Of a DNA stretch of 64,000 nucleotides, positions 22,884-36,524 are shown in pieces. A program made the translations under genes and the position numbers. A model generated the notes under the pieces. It was not told the origin of the DNA. It made no database searches and saw only the letters and a list, made by a program, of their open reading frames with translations. This DNA is from Whalleya microplaca. Taxonomy: Eukaryota > Ascomycota > Sordariomycetes > Xylariales > Xylariaceae. Each line of letters begins with the position of its first letter. The stretch's first letter is position 1. The DNA lies in NCBI GenBank assembly GCA_022497155.1, contig MU385736.1:124001-188000 (forward strand). Reading direction: 5' to 3'.

Positions 22884-23838
22884 ATAAATGTCGTATTACC
22901 ATGCTATTGAGGGGTTGGGATGGATTAGAGGTGTGGGCGACGACGGGCGAAGAGACCGAACCTGGTTGACCAATACCAAATAATAGGATAGAAGTTTTTG
23001 ATTGATCGAGTTCGACGATAAAGAGAACTCAACTAAACTTCGGGGCAATTGTTGAGGTAGGTAAGGTAAGGTAAGTCAGCCAGCCTTTGGGTCTATGTTC
23101 GGTTCTGTGTGTCTGTAGGTGGTTGGCACGCGACTGAGAATCGTGAGGATCGAGACACACGATGTCGGGTTATAAGAGCAAAGAGGCACACACAACACGG
23201 TCAGATATTGGGCGTCAGGAGAACATCGAACCGGATTGAAGACAAAAGGAGGATCGGATGCTGATCAATGGCCCAGAAGACGCGGAAAATAAGACACAAA
23301 AGGGCGCGAATTGGGCGTTGTGGGAAGGGAGGGGGAAGAATGGCCGATATCTGAAGCTGCTGCTGGTTAGTTTGATAGTGGTAGGCAGAGGTAAAGCAGG
23401 TAAGCAAACTAGCAATAAGCTGTAGCAGTTTAGCAGAGCTCGGAAAAAGAAGCGTGACTTGCACTAGCACTAACAATTAACAAATCAACAACAATATTAT
23501 GGAGCACGGGCCACCCCATGCTACAATACCCCACTAATCAAGCCTCCTCAGCAACCGTTTTTTTTTTTCAGCCGCTACCTCCGTTCGCCGCTTCCACAAG
23601 CGGTAATCCGTACAAAATGTAACGTCCCTGTATAATTCTGGCTGCAGAAGGTTCGATGTTGAAGTTAGAAGCGATAGCAGCTTCCCACTTACACCGTCTT
23701 TAGCGACATAAACGGAAGGAAGGCCACTGGCAGCTACTTCTTAAACCTTATTGCCCCTCTGGTACCCCTCTGCCATAATTATCTTGCCTAAAGTACTTAA
23801 GTACCTATGGGAAGTCAATTCAGCGACACACCACCACT
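22884..23838. promoter_or_regulatory. Divergent promoter region DBF4 / ICP55
   Basis: A 955-bp spacer between two divergent start codons (22883 and 23839). It includes a T11 tract near 23559 and a 12-bp palindrome GTACTTAAGTAC at 23793-23804, about 35 bp before the ICP55 ATG. No coding exon was found. Confidence 0.6.
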
Positions 23839-25377
23839 ATGAAGCTCCGACATGTGCCTCTAAGGCAGCTTGTGCGGCACCTTGAACAACCAGCGCTCCC
23901 ATTCTCTCCCCAACTTACACCGCAAACACCTCGTACACCACGAATAGCTGCTACTCCCTCCTCTCGAATACCGACTCGGTTTCATAGACCTCTCTCCACG
24001 AATTGCAGTTCTAGACGTAGCTACTCGACAGTTGTCTCAGCTTCAGAGCTCCTCTTCGGCCAACCGGTCCACGAAACACACCCGCACCTCCTTAAACCCG
24101 GCGAACTCACCCCGGGAATATCTGCCCAGGAATACCACGACCGTCGCGCAGCCCTGTGCCACTCCCTACCGCCCAATTCGGCCGTCATCCTCCCCTCCGC
24201 ATCCATCCAATACCGCTCGGGCGCCGTCTTCCACGCCTTCCGCCAAGAATCCAACTTCCTATACCTGACGGGCTTCTCGGAGCCCGAGTCGCTCGTGGTG
24301 CTGCGGAAGACTGGTGACGAGCTAGGCGACTACGTATTCCACCTCTTCTGCCGGCCCAAGGACCCAGAGGCAGAGCAATGGGCCGGGCCGTGGAGCGGCC
24401 TCGATGCCGCGAGAGACGTATGGAATGCGGATGAAGTGGGGGATATCAGACGGATCGAAGCTCTGCTTGCCGGGGCGCTCAAGGGCGTGAGCGCTATCTA
24501 TACAGATGTGGAATTAAACAGAAACGGCGTACCGACCAAGTTCGGCAACGTCTTACTTGCGGTAGCCCCGAAAACGACCCCAGCGCCCTTGAAACCCCAC
24601 GTCAACGCCCTCCGCGCCATCAAGTCCCCCGCCGAGATAGCGAACATGCGGCACGCGGGGCAGGCCTCAGGCCGCGCACTCACAGAGGCGATGCGAGTGC
24701 CCTGGAAATACGAGAAAGACCTGGCCGCCTTCCTCGAATACAAGTACCAGACGTCGGGGCTCGACGGGCAGGCCTACATCCCCGTGGTGGCGGGCGGCAC
24801 GAAGGCGCTGCTGATCCACTACGTGCTCAACAACGGGCGGCTGAACGCGGGCGACTTCGTGCTCGTCGACGCGGGCGGCGAGTACGGCACCTACATCACC
24901 GACATCACGCGGACCTGGCCCGTGTCCGGCAAGTTCTCGGCGCCGCAGCGCGACCTCTACAACGCCGTGCTGCGCGCGCAGCGCTCGTCCGTCTCGCTCT
25001 GCCGCGCCTCCGCCGCCGTCACCCTCGACAAGCTGCACAGCATCACGGAGCAGGCGCTGGCCGAGCAGCTGCGCCAGCTCGGCTTCGACCTCGGCCGCGA
25101 CGCCATGAGCGTGCTGTTCCCCCACCACGTCGGCCACTACGTCGGCCTCGACGTCCACGACGTCCCCGGCTACCCCCGTAACGTTCTCCTCAAGGAGGGC
25201 CACTGCGTCACCGTCGAGCCCGGCGTCTACGTCCCCGACGACGAGAGGTGGCCCAAGGCCTTCCGCGGCTTGGGCGTCCGCATCGAGGATAGCGTGTGCG
25301 TGGGCGATGACAATCCTCTCATACTGACTACCGAGGCCGTCAAGGAGGTCGAGGATATCGAGGCCTTGAGGGATTGA
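23839..25377 (+). CDS. ICP55: Intermediate cleaving peptidase Icp55 (mitochondrial Xaa-Pro aminopeptidase-like)
   Basis: Intronless, 512 aa, essentially the length of yeast Icp55. The first 65 residues are Arg/Ser/Pro-rich without acids, ending RRSYSTVV, as expected for a mitochondrial targeting sequence. An aminopeptidase-P N-terminal domain follows (about 85-230; RSGAVFHAFRQESNFLYLTG), then an M24 pita-bread metallopeptidase domain. The five metal ligands are all present: Asp344, Asp355, His433 (HVGHYVGLDVHD), Glu460 (VEPGVY) and Glu483 (RIEDSV). Icp55 trims one N-terminal residue from precursors already cut by the mitochondrial processing peptidase, stabilising them under the N-end rule. 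The 3' half (24650-25260) is strikingly GC-rich compared with its surroundings, which also creates a long antisense frame. Confidence 0.92.
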   Translation: MKLRHVPLRQLVRHLEQPALPFSPQLTPQTPRTPRIAATPSSRIPTRFHRPLSTNCSSRRSYSTVVSASELLFGQPVHETHPHLLKPGELTPGISAQEYHDRRAALCHSLPPNSAVILPSASIQYRSGAVFHAFRQESNFLYLTGFSEPESLVVLRKTGDELGDYVFHLFCRPKDPEAEQWAGPWSGLDAARDVWNADEVGDIRRIEALLAGALKGVSAIYTDVELNRNGVPTKFGNVLLAVAPKTTPAPLKPHVNALRAIKSPAEIANMRHAGQASGRALTEAMRVPWKYEKDLAAFLEYKYQTSGLDGQAYIPVVAGGTKALLIHYVLNNGRLNAGDFVLVDAGGEYGTYITDITRTWPVSGKFSAPQRDLYNAVLRAQRSSVSLCRASAAVTLDKLHSITEQALAEQLRQLGFDLGRDAMSVLFPHHVGHYVGLDVHDVPGYPRNVLLKEGHCVTVEPGVYVPDDERWPKAFRGLGVRIEDSVCVGDDNPLILTTEAVKEVEDIEALRD

Positions 25378-28135
25378 AGCGTCGAGAGGCGTGCTCGCCC
25401 CTTTTAGAAAATGGTAGCGTCGGGGGGGCCATGGCCTCGTAGGGACGTCGACTGTATAACATAAAAGGGAATGACTGCATTGTATATAAGGAGATACTAG
25501 ATACCGCCCACGCGGCTGCCCTATGTACCTACCATGACGTCTAATCAGGAGATACCCAGAGGCCACTCCATTCCCCACGGCGTGGAAGTATTGCGGACCT
25601 AGTAAAGCAGCACCTTGAGCCACACCCAGCCTACTAGCAAGATACCTTTGCCACGCCAAACTGTTCCCACATTCTATAGATGTAACGGTGTTAAGTCCTA
25701 GCACCTATGGCCCAGGCAAATGTACGTGATAACAGATGTATACGTACTGGCCTATGCGCTTTCTGATCGACCGGTATCCTTGGTATTTGTGGGGGTGCTG
25801 GTTTGTAGTAGTTAGGCGGGTGGAATATATATGTGTTATGGGTACAGGGTAGGTATAGCACCTTGCCACGTAGAGGCTTGTGTTGTTACTGTTGTGACAT
25901 ACTACCTAAGCCCGGACTAGACTACGAATAAGAGAGGCGGATGTTCTTAGTTTCTCAAGCCAAGTCGAGCCATGTAGCATTGATATCCTCCAACTTAATG
26001 ATTGGAGGACTTAATATATGCCCTCGTATGAGGCAGCACAGGAGGACTACCTAACATCTATCAAAGACTTCCGGATCCAACCGGTTGTGATGTCCTAGTC
26101 TAGCTCAACATGCTCCTAGGCAACTTGTTGTCTCTCAATTGTATTCTGGATTCTAGCATGATCTGTGTGTTACACTCATGATCAAGGACTCTTAGTTTTA
26201 CCATGGCCACTCTCGACAGACTCCTATTACCACACATACGAATAGGGGTCTCGCTACCACGTGCAGATAAATGAGGAAAGTATATAGATCACAGATGGAT
26301 GACTAGATACACACACGCACACACACGCACTCACATATATATATCATTAAGCGATAAACATCTCTGAAACCACTACGATACTTACATTTTATCAAAGATC
26401 AAAAGACACTCAGAATAATGAGGTTGGCTACCTTTTATGTGCCCCATATGCGTATATTATGTCAGTATTCTCATCAAGTCAAATCAAATAATCGAAATTT
26501 CTAATTGACTTGACAATATTTACCAGTTGGTTTAATTAGTGCCCATTGAAGATGTACAGATACGATGATGGTTAAAGCTTAATAAGGGTTAACAGCACAG
26601 GATGCGAGGTGGCTGACAGCTAGAACAGCTTACCACCAGAAATATTACGATATATATATATATAGCTCTTATAAGTGAGAAGAACCTCAGAATAGTTGAA
26701 ACCTATCAATGGTATCAAGTCAAAAACCCGCTTATATTTGTCTTGGGCATCTATTAAGAAACTAATTATGTCAAGTCCGTTCACGTCGAGTAAAATCAAC
26801 CAATGAGTTGAGGTGATGAGAACGTTGTGCTGTGTATATATAATCTAACCTCCCTAACACCCGGCATGCATGAAGACTTAAGGATGACCACCGTAGTAGA
26901 ATATGTATATAGATACTACAACGTAAGCTGTTTTGATTATGAATCTCGAGATGATTATTCATAGCCCACTCATCCTCTCTTGACACCACTCGAGCCTTCA
27001 TGTGCAGACACTGACGAGCATAGGTGGACAAGTGGCACAGAATCGTAAATTGGTAGATGAAGGCACTGAACCTAACAGCATAAATCAAGGAGCAATGATG
27101 GGAGTCATATAGCATTGTTTGGCTACCGAAGTCAAGATAATAATTCCTAATGACTAAGTAGCTTAGGATGATGAAGGCTACAAGAATCAAAGAGAGCATG
27201 GCCGGGTTTAATTATGTCGGAGCATAACAGCCAAAGTCTCCTAGAAGGATACAATTGTGATCCACATTTATCAAGTCTTATCTATTTCATTCTCCTTCGA
27301 CATTAGGAATTCAGCGGCTGTTCGGCTCAAGGCCAAAAGACATGTATAACATATTTACAACAAGGCAGCTTATATCAGAGCCTGAACAACACTCAGTCGC
27401 ATCTATTCATCAACACATAATATTCATAAATGCACATCAACTCGTGAACTTTCAAATAATGTTTATAATAGATCTTGAATTTCAAGATAAAATCTTTGGG
27501 TGTCTCACTTTGGAGTACTACCGGTGGTATCATGCTAATCAGATCTAATGCCACTCTATCTGGGCCCAAATACTTTTCTTAATAAGTTGTAGTAGAGGGA
27601 CAGGTGACCCTTTTCCATATTTCATTCCTCGTCATTCCGCAAGCGAAATATATGCGTGCGTCTTAAATGTATGATCCCAACCGAAAACGCCAAGTCTCTC
27701 AATTCCCATGCCGATCCGTTGAAGATTGTCCATCCCCGGAGTGCTTTGTTGCATCTCCATGACCGCAGTCGATTTTTTTCTCAACATGCAACCCAACCAT
27801 ATACCGAACTCCGATGCGTTAATCCAGGTGGTGGTAGTATACGTAGGAGGTATGGTGATAAGAGCAACTACCATGTTGCTCTTACCCATGCGACAATTTT
27901 CATGTAGCGATCGCCTCTTATCGAGAGGTCATGCGTTTCGAGAGTGCAAGGTTCATATTCAGGTGGGTGGGTTAGGTGTATGTTTATGGATGCTGGGTAT
28001 CACCACCGAAGTGGGATGGCATGGTTTGTGATTATTTTGTTGCAAGTCGAGATTGAAGTGAGATTAAAAGTGAGTATGAGTGGTGATTTGAAGCGAAGTT
28101 TGTTGCTAGGAGTTCGAATATACTCCGCGTCCATA
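25378..28135. other. Intergenic, 2.8 kb, AT-rich, no gene recognised
   Basis: Convergent gap between ICP55 and the bHLH gene. It holds a CA/TA microsatellite (26309-26345) and a (TA)n run near 26650-26664. Several frames of 60-140 codons on both strands lack protein-like composition. Confidence 0.5.
26309..26345. repeat. CA/CG and TA simple repeat
   Basis: An (AC)n tract interrupted by two G substitutions leads into (AT)n. Ordinary microsatellite. Confidence 0.8.
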
Positions 28136-29676
28136 TTAAGAGAAGGCTCGAGGGTTGAAAACAGATGCTCCGTATCCCTGAGGTGCCCAATTCGGTGCAG
28201 GTGCGGCACCGACTAATTGTTCGAAAGCGTGTAGGCGTCGGGCAAGCTCTTCATTCTTCTGTGCCATTGATCGATTCCTCCGTTCAAGCTGGTGGATATA
28301 CTCCGTTGCTTTTGTTAAAATGGTGCCCTGTAAAAAACTGGTCAGTCATTTGCCTCTAAAGACCAAGAAGATCATATCATGGGTAACTGACTTTGCTGAC
28401 CTTAGGTGCTGTTCTAGAAGAGGCTGTAGGCGATTCACCATCACCATCTTCGGGTATCGCACGCAAGGATGGCACTGCGTCTCGTAATTCGGCAATCTTG
28501 TCCTTCAGATTCGTGCGGTATTTGCGCTCGATATCGTTATGGGCGGCCCGTTCACTGTTCTTCGGCTTCTCCTTAACCTTCTCCACAATATCCATAGAGT
28601 TGTTCCGCGATGGGGCTTGCGGCCTTGTAAGTGGGGCCTTAGCCCTAGGCTCGGGTGTGTTACTCGTTCGGTCACTCATTGTCGTCGGGCTTTGATTTAT
28701 TTCGAAGCGGAAGTCCATGCCCGCCTGTGGCCTTATAGTCGGCTGTTGTGGGGCTTGTCCGGTGCCCATTGCGATCGCTAGTAGTCTTTGGCGCTCGGGG
28801 TCGTTAAATGGTGGGTTGACGTTCACGTAATCCATACGGAAACCAGGCTGCGGAGCTTCCCAACTGAGCGGGGTAGAGTAAAGTCTCTCTCGGGATGGTA
28901 CGTCTGATGGTACGGGCACCGAGTCAGTCTTGGATAGTTGATCAGCTAGCGCCATGGAAAAAAGGTCGTCGTCGTCCGACAGCGCGTGGTCAAGAGCGCT
29001 ATCGTCGACCAAGTCACTTGTGGACGGAGGGTAAGCCACTTTGACTCCGCCGGCCCTCCCGGCAATTCTCGAGCTTGGGTGAGGTTGAGCTAGACGCGGC
29101 GATCTAACCTACATCAGCCGAAAAAAACTCAGCACCGTTCTATCAAATGTTGCAGGAATGGATGGCTTACGCTCTTGCTTGTCTGGCTGTCGTTTTCAAA
29201 TTTGATGTCTAAGCTTTCGTTGTCGCTGTCAAAGCGAAGCCAGTAGTCGGTGCAGTCGAGGGGAGAAGGGTCCTCGCCAAGCCTGGATCTTCTCGTCTCA
29301 GAGCACTTGCGCTTGTTTGGTAGTGACTTTGCGGTAAGCTTGTGCTTGTGGGAGTTGCTGGATAGATCGCGCGATCCACTGGAGGAGTCTGGTGAGTCTC
29401 CGGAGGTGCTGGGTGTCTGATGCGATACGGATGTGGGTGCCGAGTTTACAGCACTGGAACTAGCCGATCTGTCAATGTCGTCCCAGAAGTTGGCCGAAGA
29501 CAATGTCTGGGCGTAATCTGTAGATTGATCAAAGAATGAATCGACCTAAATAGGAAGTGTCAGATGATTTTAAGGTTCAGATACCGAAGGCAGATCTGCA
29601 GGTGAGATCGCTCAGGGCATACCTTGGAACTGTCAGCAGGATATATGTCGATGTCCTGCATAACACCTGTTGCCAT
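28136..29676 (-). CDS. SREBP-type bHLH transcription factor without membrane domain (SrbB-like)
   Basis: Exons 29623-29676, 29171-29545, 28392-29108 and 28136-28327 all join in phase 0 to give 445 aa. The N-terminus is acidic and Ser-rich (transactivation-like). The bHLH begins near residue 330 ([19 protein letters not shown]). Tyr340 in the basic region is the SREBP-specific residue that lets these factors read SRE as well as E-box sites. Helix 2 crosses the last intron ([20 protein letters not shown]) and runs into a short leucine-zipper-like segment ending FEQLV. The protein stops soon after (FNPRAFS), with no transmembrane segments or C-terminal regulatory domain. It is therefore like Aspergillus SrbB, a soluble partner in sterol, heme and hypoxia control, rather than SrbA/Sre1. 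Exon 1 encodes only 18 residues. Confidence 0.85.
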
Positions 29677-32600
29677 GACGAAATTCCACAATTCAGAATA
29701 GGCGCAAAGGTCTATAGCGATACTATATCGACTATGGCCTTTGGTCTAGATAGATTAATACGCCGGTAGATGAGCCGAAAGGGGCAGGTGTACCAGGCGT
29801 ATTGCGTCTGGGAGAGCTTGTCCGAGCAACAAACTCTCAAGCGGAGTCTGGACCGTGGCGAGATGCGGCAAGGCGAATCAGGCTGGACTGAGTATAGCAG
29901 AACGGCAGACAAGAGACAACAGCTGAGATTGATTGAGTCCTCGTCGAGCTAACACTCGTGGGCGTAAGTCAGGTAAGGTAGAGGTTGCAGGGTGTGTAGG
30001 GTGTGAGCGTGAGTGAGGTGCGTAGACGATGGTGTGAAGCACTGCCTAGGTCTAGGTTGTTGCGTGGTCTAGGTGGTGTCTAGGTTGTGTGTTGTGGCTG
30101 AGATAGCGAGATATGATATCAATCAAGTGCCACAGTGGTTGATTGATCAAACGATGCTGAAGGATGAACGAACGATCGAGGTTGGAGGCAGGATGGGAAA
30201 ATAAAGAAAACGGCCATTGAAGAATAAGAATAGGATTTCGCAGAGTGACAGTCACCATGGCCGAGACCGCCCGAAGCTGCATGGGTACAAGAAGCACAAT
30301 AGGAAATTATGGCCTGACACTGCAACGGCGGAAACACGGGCAGGCACGGGCAGGACGGGGGGGAGAAGGGCACTGGGGGCAGGAGCACTCGAGGATTGCG
30401 TCCACGAGGTACGCATCGGTACGCATGTACATCGGCAAAACGAGGGTAGCTTGGGGGCAACTGGAGCCCTGCTCGAGGTATGTATAATGTAACTCTCGAC
30501 GGTCGAGGTACGCATGTATGCAACTCTGGCGCTAGGCAAAACCCAAAAATCGCATTCCGATCTTCTGGGTTTTTTTGTTGTCCTCGACGGAGCCGGTTCC
30601 CATTCGGATCATCGATCTAATATTGCACCATGCAGGCCTCTTTTGCCATTCGCATGCTGCCATGCTGCCATGCCGCCGCCATGCTACCGCCATGCTGCCC
30701 TGCCGCGCTTGTTGCCATGGCGCCCCGGATTAATTCATGGGTAATTCATGGGACCGGATGCGCTGTGATAGGATGGGGAGGGGGAACGAAATCCCATGAT
30801 TGAGCATTGTGGGCTGATGTTGACAATGTTGACTTTGAGTTGTGACTTGGGCCACGGTGACTTGGTAACTTGGAGGGGGGCATCCGGGTCGGAGATCCAG
30901 CAGCGCATCGAGAATGTGGCCTGACTTCTCTCGTGAGAGCGTTGCGGCGGACAAGGAGTTGATTGGGTCGAGGCCTAGAATCAGGCGTGATGTGGGGTGA
31001 AATATCCAAAGATCAGGCCATACGCAAGGCTGACGGAAAACATCGTACGACGCGCCAAAGTACCTAGGTAGATCAAGGGTAATCAAGGGTTCTAGACGCC
31101 ACCCTCCGCCATGGTGCTTCCTATTGGACAATGCCAACAGAGCGCTAAGGCCAGGACTGGGGGGTCCTTGGAAACATTTCGCAGCCTTGTCGGCCCCCCA
31201 CATTTAAAAAAGCCGTTAAGCCCCGTCACGCCTACGTAAAAAATTAACACGTGCCTGAGAAACTTTGCTGGCCATACAGCCAGACTCTGCCAGTCTGTGT
31301 GGCAACCGGCCTAGCCCGCGCTGTCGGGTCTCAAGTGCGTCTTGTGGCTTGCGCGACTTCTGCTAATAAGGGCCGTCTTCACCTACTCTTCACGAAGTAT
31401 CTCCGTATCTTTCTTCCATCAATCCCAAACCCGTCTCTATTTCCGCCGTCCGAATTATCTTGTATTCGTATACCGTATATGCGTAACTCTCACTTACAGA
31501 ATACATACGTAGGCTAAAGTCTCTCATCAACGTCAGTACATAGTCTAGGAACATATAATGAGGTCCCCTACACGTGCATATCTACATACTTGAGGATATC
31601 AGTGTATGCAGTGCCCTCAATAGCTCACATACTACGTATATGTCTCAGATCCGTTGCTGGCACCAAAACGTTATATGCCGTGCAAGCGCCCAGGAGTCTG
31701 ATAGACCGGGATATCATACACGTATGTAGGTACCTCTCAACAATCAATAGGCGAATAAATTCTCCGTGAGCGCCCCCATCTTCCAGGATTCGTCAAGCCT
31801 TTTGGGGCTTTGGCCTCGAGTCGGCTTGCCCTCGTGCAAAACTCGGACGCGTAGCCGGGTCTGCATCATACGATTTTAAGATAGTAGCTTGATGCAAGTT
31901 GCATAGTATGTATGTACATGATCGCGCAGGGTCCTTCATCAATCTCTTATTACTACAGTATACTCCAGTATCTTACTACTTATTGAGGCTGTAGTCTGAA
32001 CGGGTTCCGCGGCAATTGTTTTCAAGCCGTTCAATCCAGGAACAATTCCCTTCGGCAGCCGTGTTTAGCGACTTCAACGGGGACCACCGTAGTAAAGGCC
32101 ATCGAAGCGAAGCCACGCTAACTTCACAGACCGGTCCCGCTTCGTTGTACATACATATATACAGTAAATCGAATTAGTCCGTCCGATATGATCGAACGCT
32201 CCTGTGCACTTGTTTCCGGAATATTTGCACCTAGCTACATATATGTGCATATATGGGGTAGCAATGTCGTCGTGTTGCCGTGGGCATCTTGAACGGCTTA
32301 AGATATTGTCCGGGCTAGTACATAGAAGCCGATGAACGCTTACCTCCTGGCACACGATACTACGGAACCACCCGTTGGCCAATCAGATTCATCACAAACC
32401 GGTTTACTTCATGATGATTCTAACTTATCTCATTGGGCTGTCCTTCTCATCTGCAACATTTCTTGCGACAGTTCGTGTAGCAAGCCAATTCCTGTCAGAT
32501 CAGATCTCATGACTGGTATTGTAGATTTCCCGCTACCCGCTCGGTTAGTAGTGTCAAGCGGCTCTCCGAGAGTCATCCAGAGGGGCGTTTTCAAGCAAAG

Positions 32601-35600
32601 GTGTAACGATCGGTAGCTTCCGATGGGCTCCGTATTCGCAAAGTTTTTACGTGGTTTTTTTCAACTATCGTTGCGCAAGATCTCGATTGCCATTCATAAT
32701 GGATTCTACTTCGTAGTCGTGAAGCAAAGAAAATGACGCTTGGATGCTTTCCTGTCCTGTTTTTTAGACACGAGGGCGATGCAAGAGTCGGTTGACTTGC
32801 AGGCGGGATCTACGTTCTCGCATCCGCGCAAGCCGGTCTAGAACACTTACCCAATCATCCTTGCTTTGCAGGAAGCTTAGACCGCATATGTATGCACCAT
32901 GCCCGATCGCCGCATCTCGGTGACTATTCCAGGGTTCTAATCCAAGATATCTCGTGAGATCAGATCTACCTATTTACCCAGTGCCGCGCAGTGATTACTC
33001 TTCCACACCGCTCACTTCCAACTGTTGGTTGTGGTATAACAGTGGTTTCTATGCTGGACCTGGTGGCTGGGACGAGTACTGACTTCATCGAGCGTCTAGT
33101 TCATTTCTCAGACAAACAGGACCTCACCGCGTGTCAACAGGAGAAAACGAAGAGGCGTTGACATCCTCCTTCGGCGGATGCCGCTGTCATTCTTGCGCAA
33201 TGATTGGTCCGTATGCATCTTCAATATCAAAGTTGCATACTCAATTACGACGCAAATGGTGGATATAGTCTTATGACCCTCATGAATATAACGTACATAT
33301 TCTCCTTGCAGAGACATTGCTAGACCAGGTACCCGTTATTATAATCAACAATCGCGCTTATCGTGCTATCATATCTCATCAAGCCAGCCTTGCTATGGCA
33401 TCGAATGAAGGCTCACGCAATTTAAGTTTTAGGCTGGTGGGTGCCGTTCCAGTTATGTATGATGGGAATCCAATATCAATGGCCAGGGGAGTGGATATTA
33501 CCACATGTATTGAGTTAATAGAGGAAACTGGAACCGAGCCGATATGGGGAACGAGGCTTCGATGGTGGACATTACTTGTAGTATTCGTATTCGAGTTCTC
33601 GGTAGTTGAACCTGGTACTGATTATTCGATGAACTGATTACTCTATGAGTATATCATTATATACGTCTATAGTATTTCTTCTGATCTCGATCTCGATCTC
33701 TGTCAACACTATTTTGCTATCACTTGTAATACCATTCATGCGATAATCGAACTCACCGACAAAAGGGTTCATTCCCAACAGAAAACTTAAACGAAGGGGA
33801 AATGACCATTATCGACATAAACAAACAGATCTATCAACTAACATCAACATTGTGAACAAACCAATCATGTCACTTATTGACACATGGAAACTTATATATT
33901 AGTTATGGAGAAAAAAACCAATAGACAATATGCAGGTAGGTATCAAGCGATTGTTCTGGACAGTTCAAGACAATGGCTACGTGGTAATACATCAATACTA
34001 CCCTGATGAGGTTCCTAATTTATCATGTAGCACCTCACCATCGCGATTACTATAGATCAGTAGCATCCCGTAGCATCATCCACGATGAAGGGATTGGTGT
34101 TCGTCGTAGGTTCAGGTGGATACGAAACATACTCTAGCGTTCTTGAAACGTTTAAGTCAGATTATGCTGTGCCTAGCAACCGAATATGCAACGAGTGAAG
34201 CTGATCGTACGATGATGGATGGTGGAGTGGATACGTCAAACTGTCCAAGCTTCAAGTTAGACTATAGAACAGATTATGGGGTAAACAACGTCTGAACACT
34301 TGATTGAGCAGTGCGTCCGAGAGTTGACCTCTATGTAGATATCCTTACTGCGGGAGGAAAACCATCGGCGATGGTGTCTAGGGTCAAGAAATCAGCCTGG
34401 GGACAGGGATTGTTAGATACCTAATGCAAGTCTCTGACTAGTTCCCGCTCTGGGTACGTTCTCTCCTGTTGATCGTCGATGGCTGGCCACTGACCACATA
34501 GGTTCGATTTATCAAGTCTGATAGGTAAATGCGCACAAACACAATAGGCAAAACATTAGTCCAGACTTGAATGCTTATGCTTCTTGTCAGTGACGCCCCT
34601 GTGGTCTCGTAGACACGATTACATATAGAGACTACTGTACGAAGAGCAACACAAACTGAAAACAATTTACTAACATAATAAATTAACTACGTATCTTTGA
34701 TTATTTTGTTTTGCTGTTATCCGCTATTCGCGCGATGAATATTGAAGTAATGTTGCCTGTGAGGTTCAGGAGAAATAGGGGGCCACATGCTGCAGGCTAG
34801 TAAATGAGTTACAGAAATTAATCAAAGTCTTCAGCCTAGAGGTGGACAACGAAAAGAGACATACAGTAGCAAAAGAGCCAATAGATCAAAGTGAATAAAT
34901 AATGCCTCGATTGTCTACCTTTAGTCGCTAAGGTCTAGGAGGGGGGAAGGGTCTAAGTCTAAGGCAACTCGCGACTAGTGATAATAATTGCGCAAGGACC
35001 TCTTCAGCTACATGAACCTATCATTTAGTCCTACTACAATACTTCAAGAGTGACAACATTCGCCATCTTCTAGGGGGTGAACACGCAGGTTTGACTAATA
35101 AGTACAGGGGTCTTGCCAACTCAAAATTTAATTTGATGGGAGCTACCGCTGGGATAATCTATTACTGGATATACAGCTACAGAAAGTAAGCTATTAGATG
35201 GCGAAGTATAGGATGGTTGGTCTTCAGTCGTCGTTTTGAAAGATTGCCAACAGTGGAAGGCCGGCTCACTTGAGGAAATCCAGAATGTGAAAACAGAGAG
35301 TCCGACTTCTGACAACGTGAAGTCATCCCTCGATTCAAGAATTTCGGGGCGACGCTGAAAGAAGAAGGAGGCCCTGCAGAAGTCCCGCGAGATTTCTGCG
35401 GAAGCCGCGCCATATCTTCTCAGACATATATAACTATTCTGAAAGAAGTAGCCGATTTTGCCGCCATGCCGGCAATAAGAAGATATCTCGTTCCGGTAAC
35501 TCCTCGCAGTCACATTGGGAGCGCCATACTTGAGACAATGTTGGCTCTCAGAGCAGGGAAACAGCAGTGCACTGGCCGGATCTCGAGCAATCCTCTTGTG

Positions 35601-36523
35601 GGTTTACAAAGCAGCAAGTCCACAATCTAAATTTTCGTCTATAATCACTTGCTCAAAATCATGGATTAAGTATACGCATACCAATGCAAGGGGGAAGGCT
35701 ATCTAGTTATCAAGTTGTTTCTTTTGTATGCATGATATAGCTACGAAAGTAATACGGTATGGTAGTCGACAAATTATTGTACACTACGAATGTTTTAAAG
35801 GATGCCAGTAATTCGTATAGTTATGCTTGTTCACAATTATTCGAACCCTGCACTGTCCTGCGGATTATGACAATGACCACGTACCAGCTACGAACCCCTC
35901 TATGATAATCTAATCAAGCGATTGTGAAATTTAGCTGAAAGCAAGGACTAGATATATCCATACTCAAAACGATAGATACAGCCACAAAGTCATGATAGGG
36001 GTAACACTTATAATGCTTTAGGTGAATGGAGCTGGGAGTAATGGTTGTTCCCGGAGCCATTTGCTTAACGGGGGTCTCCTGAGCTGCTGTAATATAGATC
36101 ACTTAACTTTACCATTCTAATTGACAACCAGTACTCTGTATTCCTCAGTGATCACGACAGCACCTAAATGATCATCGCACACAATTGCACACACTGTAAT
36201 TGTGATACAAAATTCGGCCGAGTGTATAATTGCGACTGCGCTGTGTGATCAAATTAGCAGAATTCGTTCCACAAGCAACTAATATCAGTCATCTTAGAGG
36301 AAGAATGCCAGGGAGCATTGTCATCAACGAAATACTTGGATTCAAATGCTGAGCACAACGAGGCGAGATTGAATCTGAGACGCCACACTTCATCCTCGCA
36401 ATAGCTCTCTCATAGTAACACTCGATATCTTGTTTTCGGATGCCATTAATATCAGCGGTTCCATCAATTCAAAGGGACAATCGGCTTGAACCGAACTAGC
36501 TTGAATTGACTTGAATCAATTGT

Positions 36524-36524
<1 letters not shown>

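Noticed and set aside
24667..25704. 345-codon reading frame on the minus strand
   Set aside because: Fully antisense to the GC-rich 3' half of ICP55, whose M24 catalytic residues are intact. The antisense product is a Val/Ala/Gly/Arg/Leu-rich low-complexity sequence, as expected of a GC-skewed shadow.
33395..33637. 80-codon plus-strand frame
   Set aside because: One hydrophobic stretch but no domain, no splice partner and AT-rich context; indistinguishable from chance.
35121..35513. 130-codon minus-strand frame
   Set aside because: No recognisable motif; composition weakly protein-like but isolated in repeat-rich DNA.
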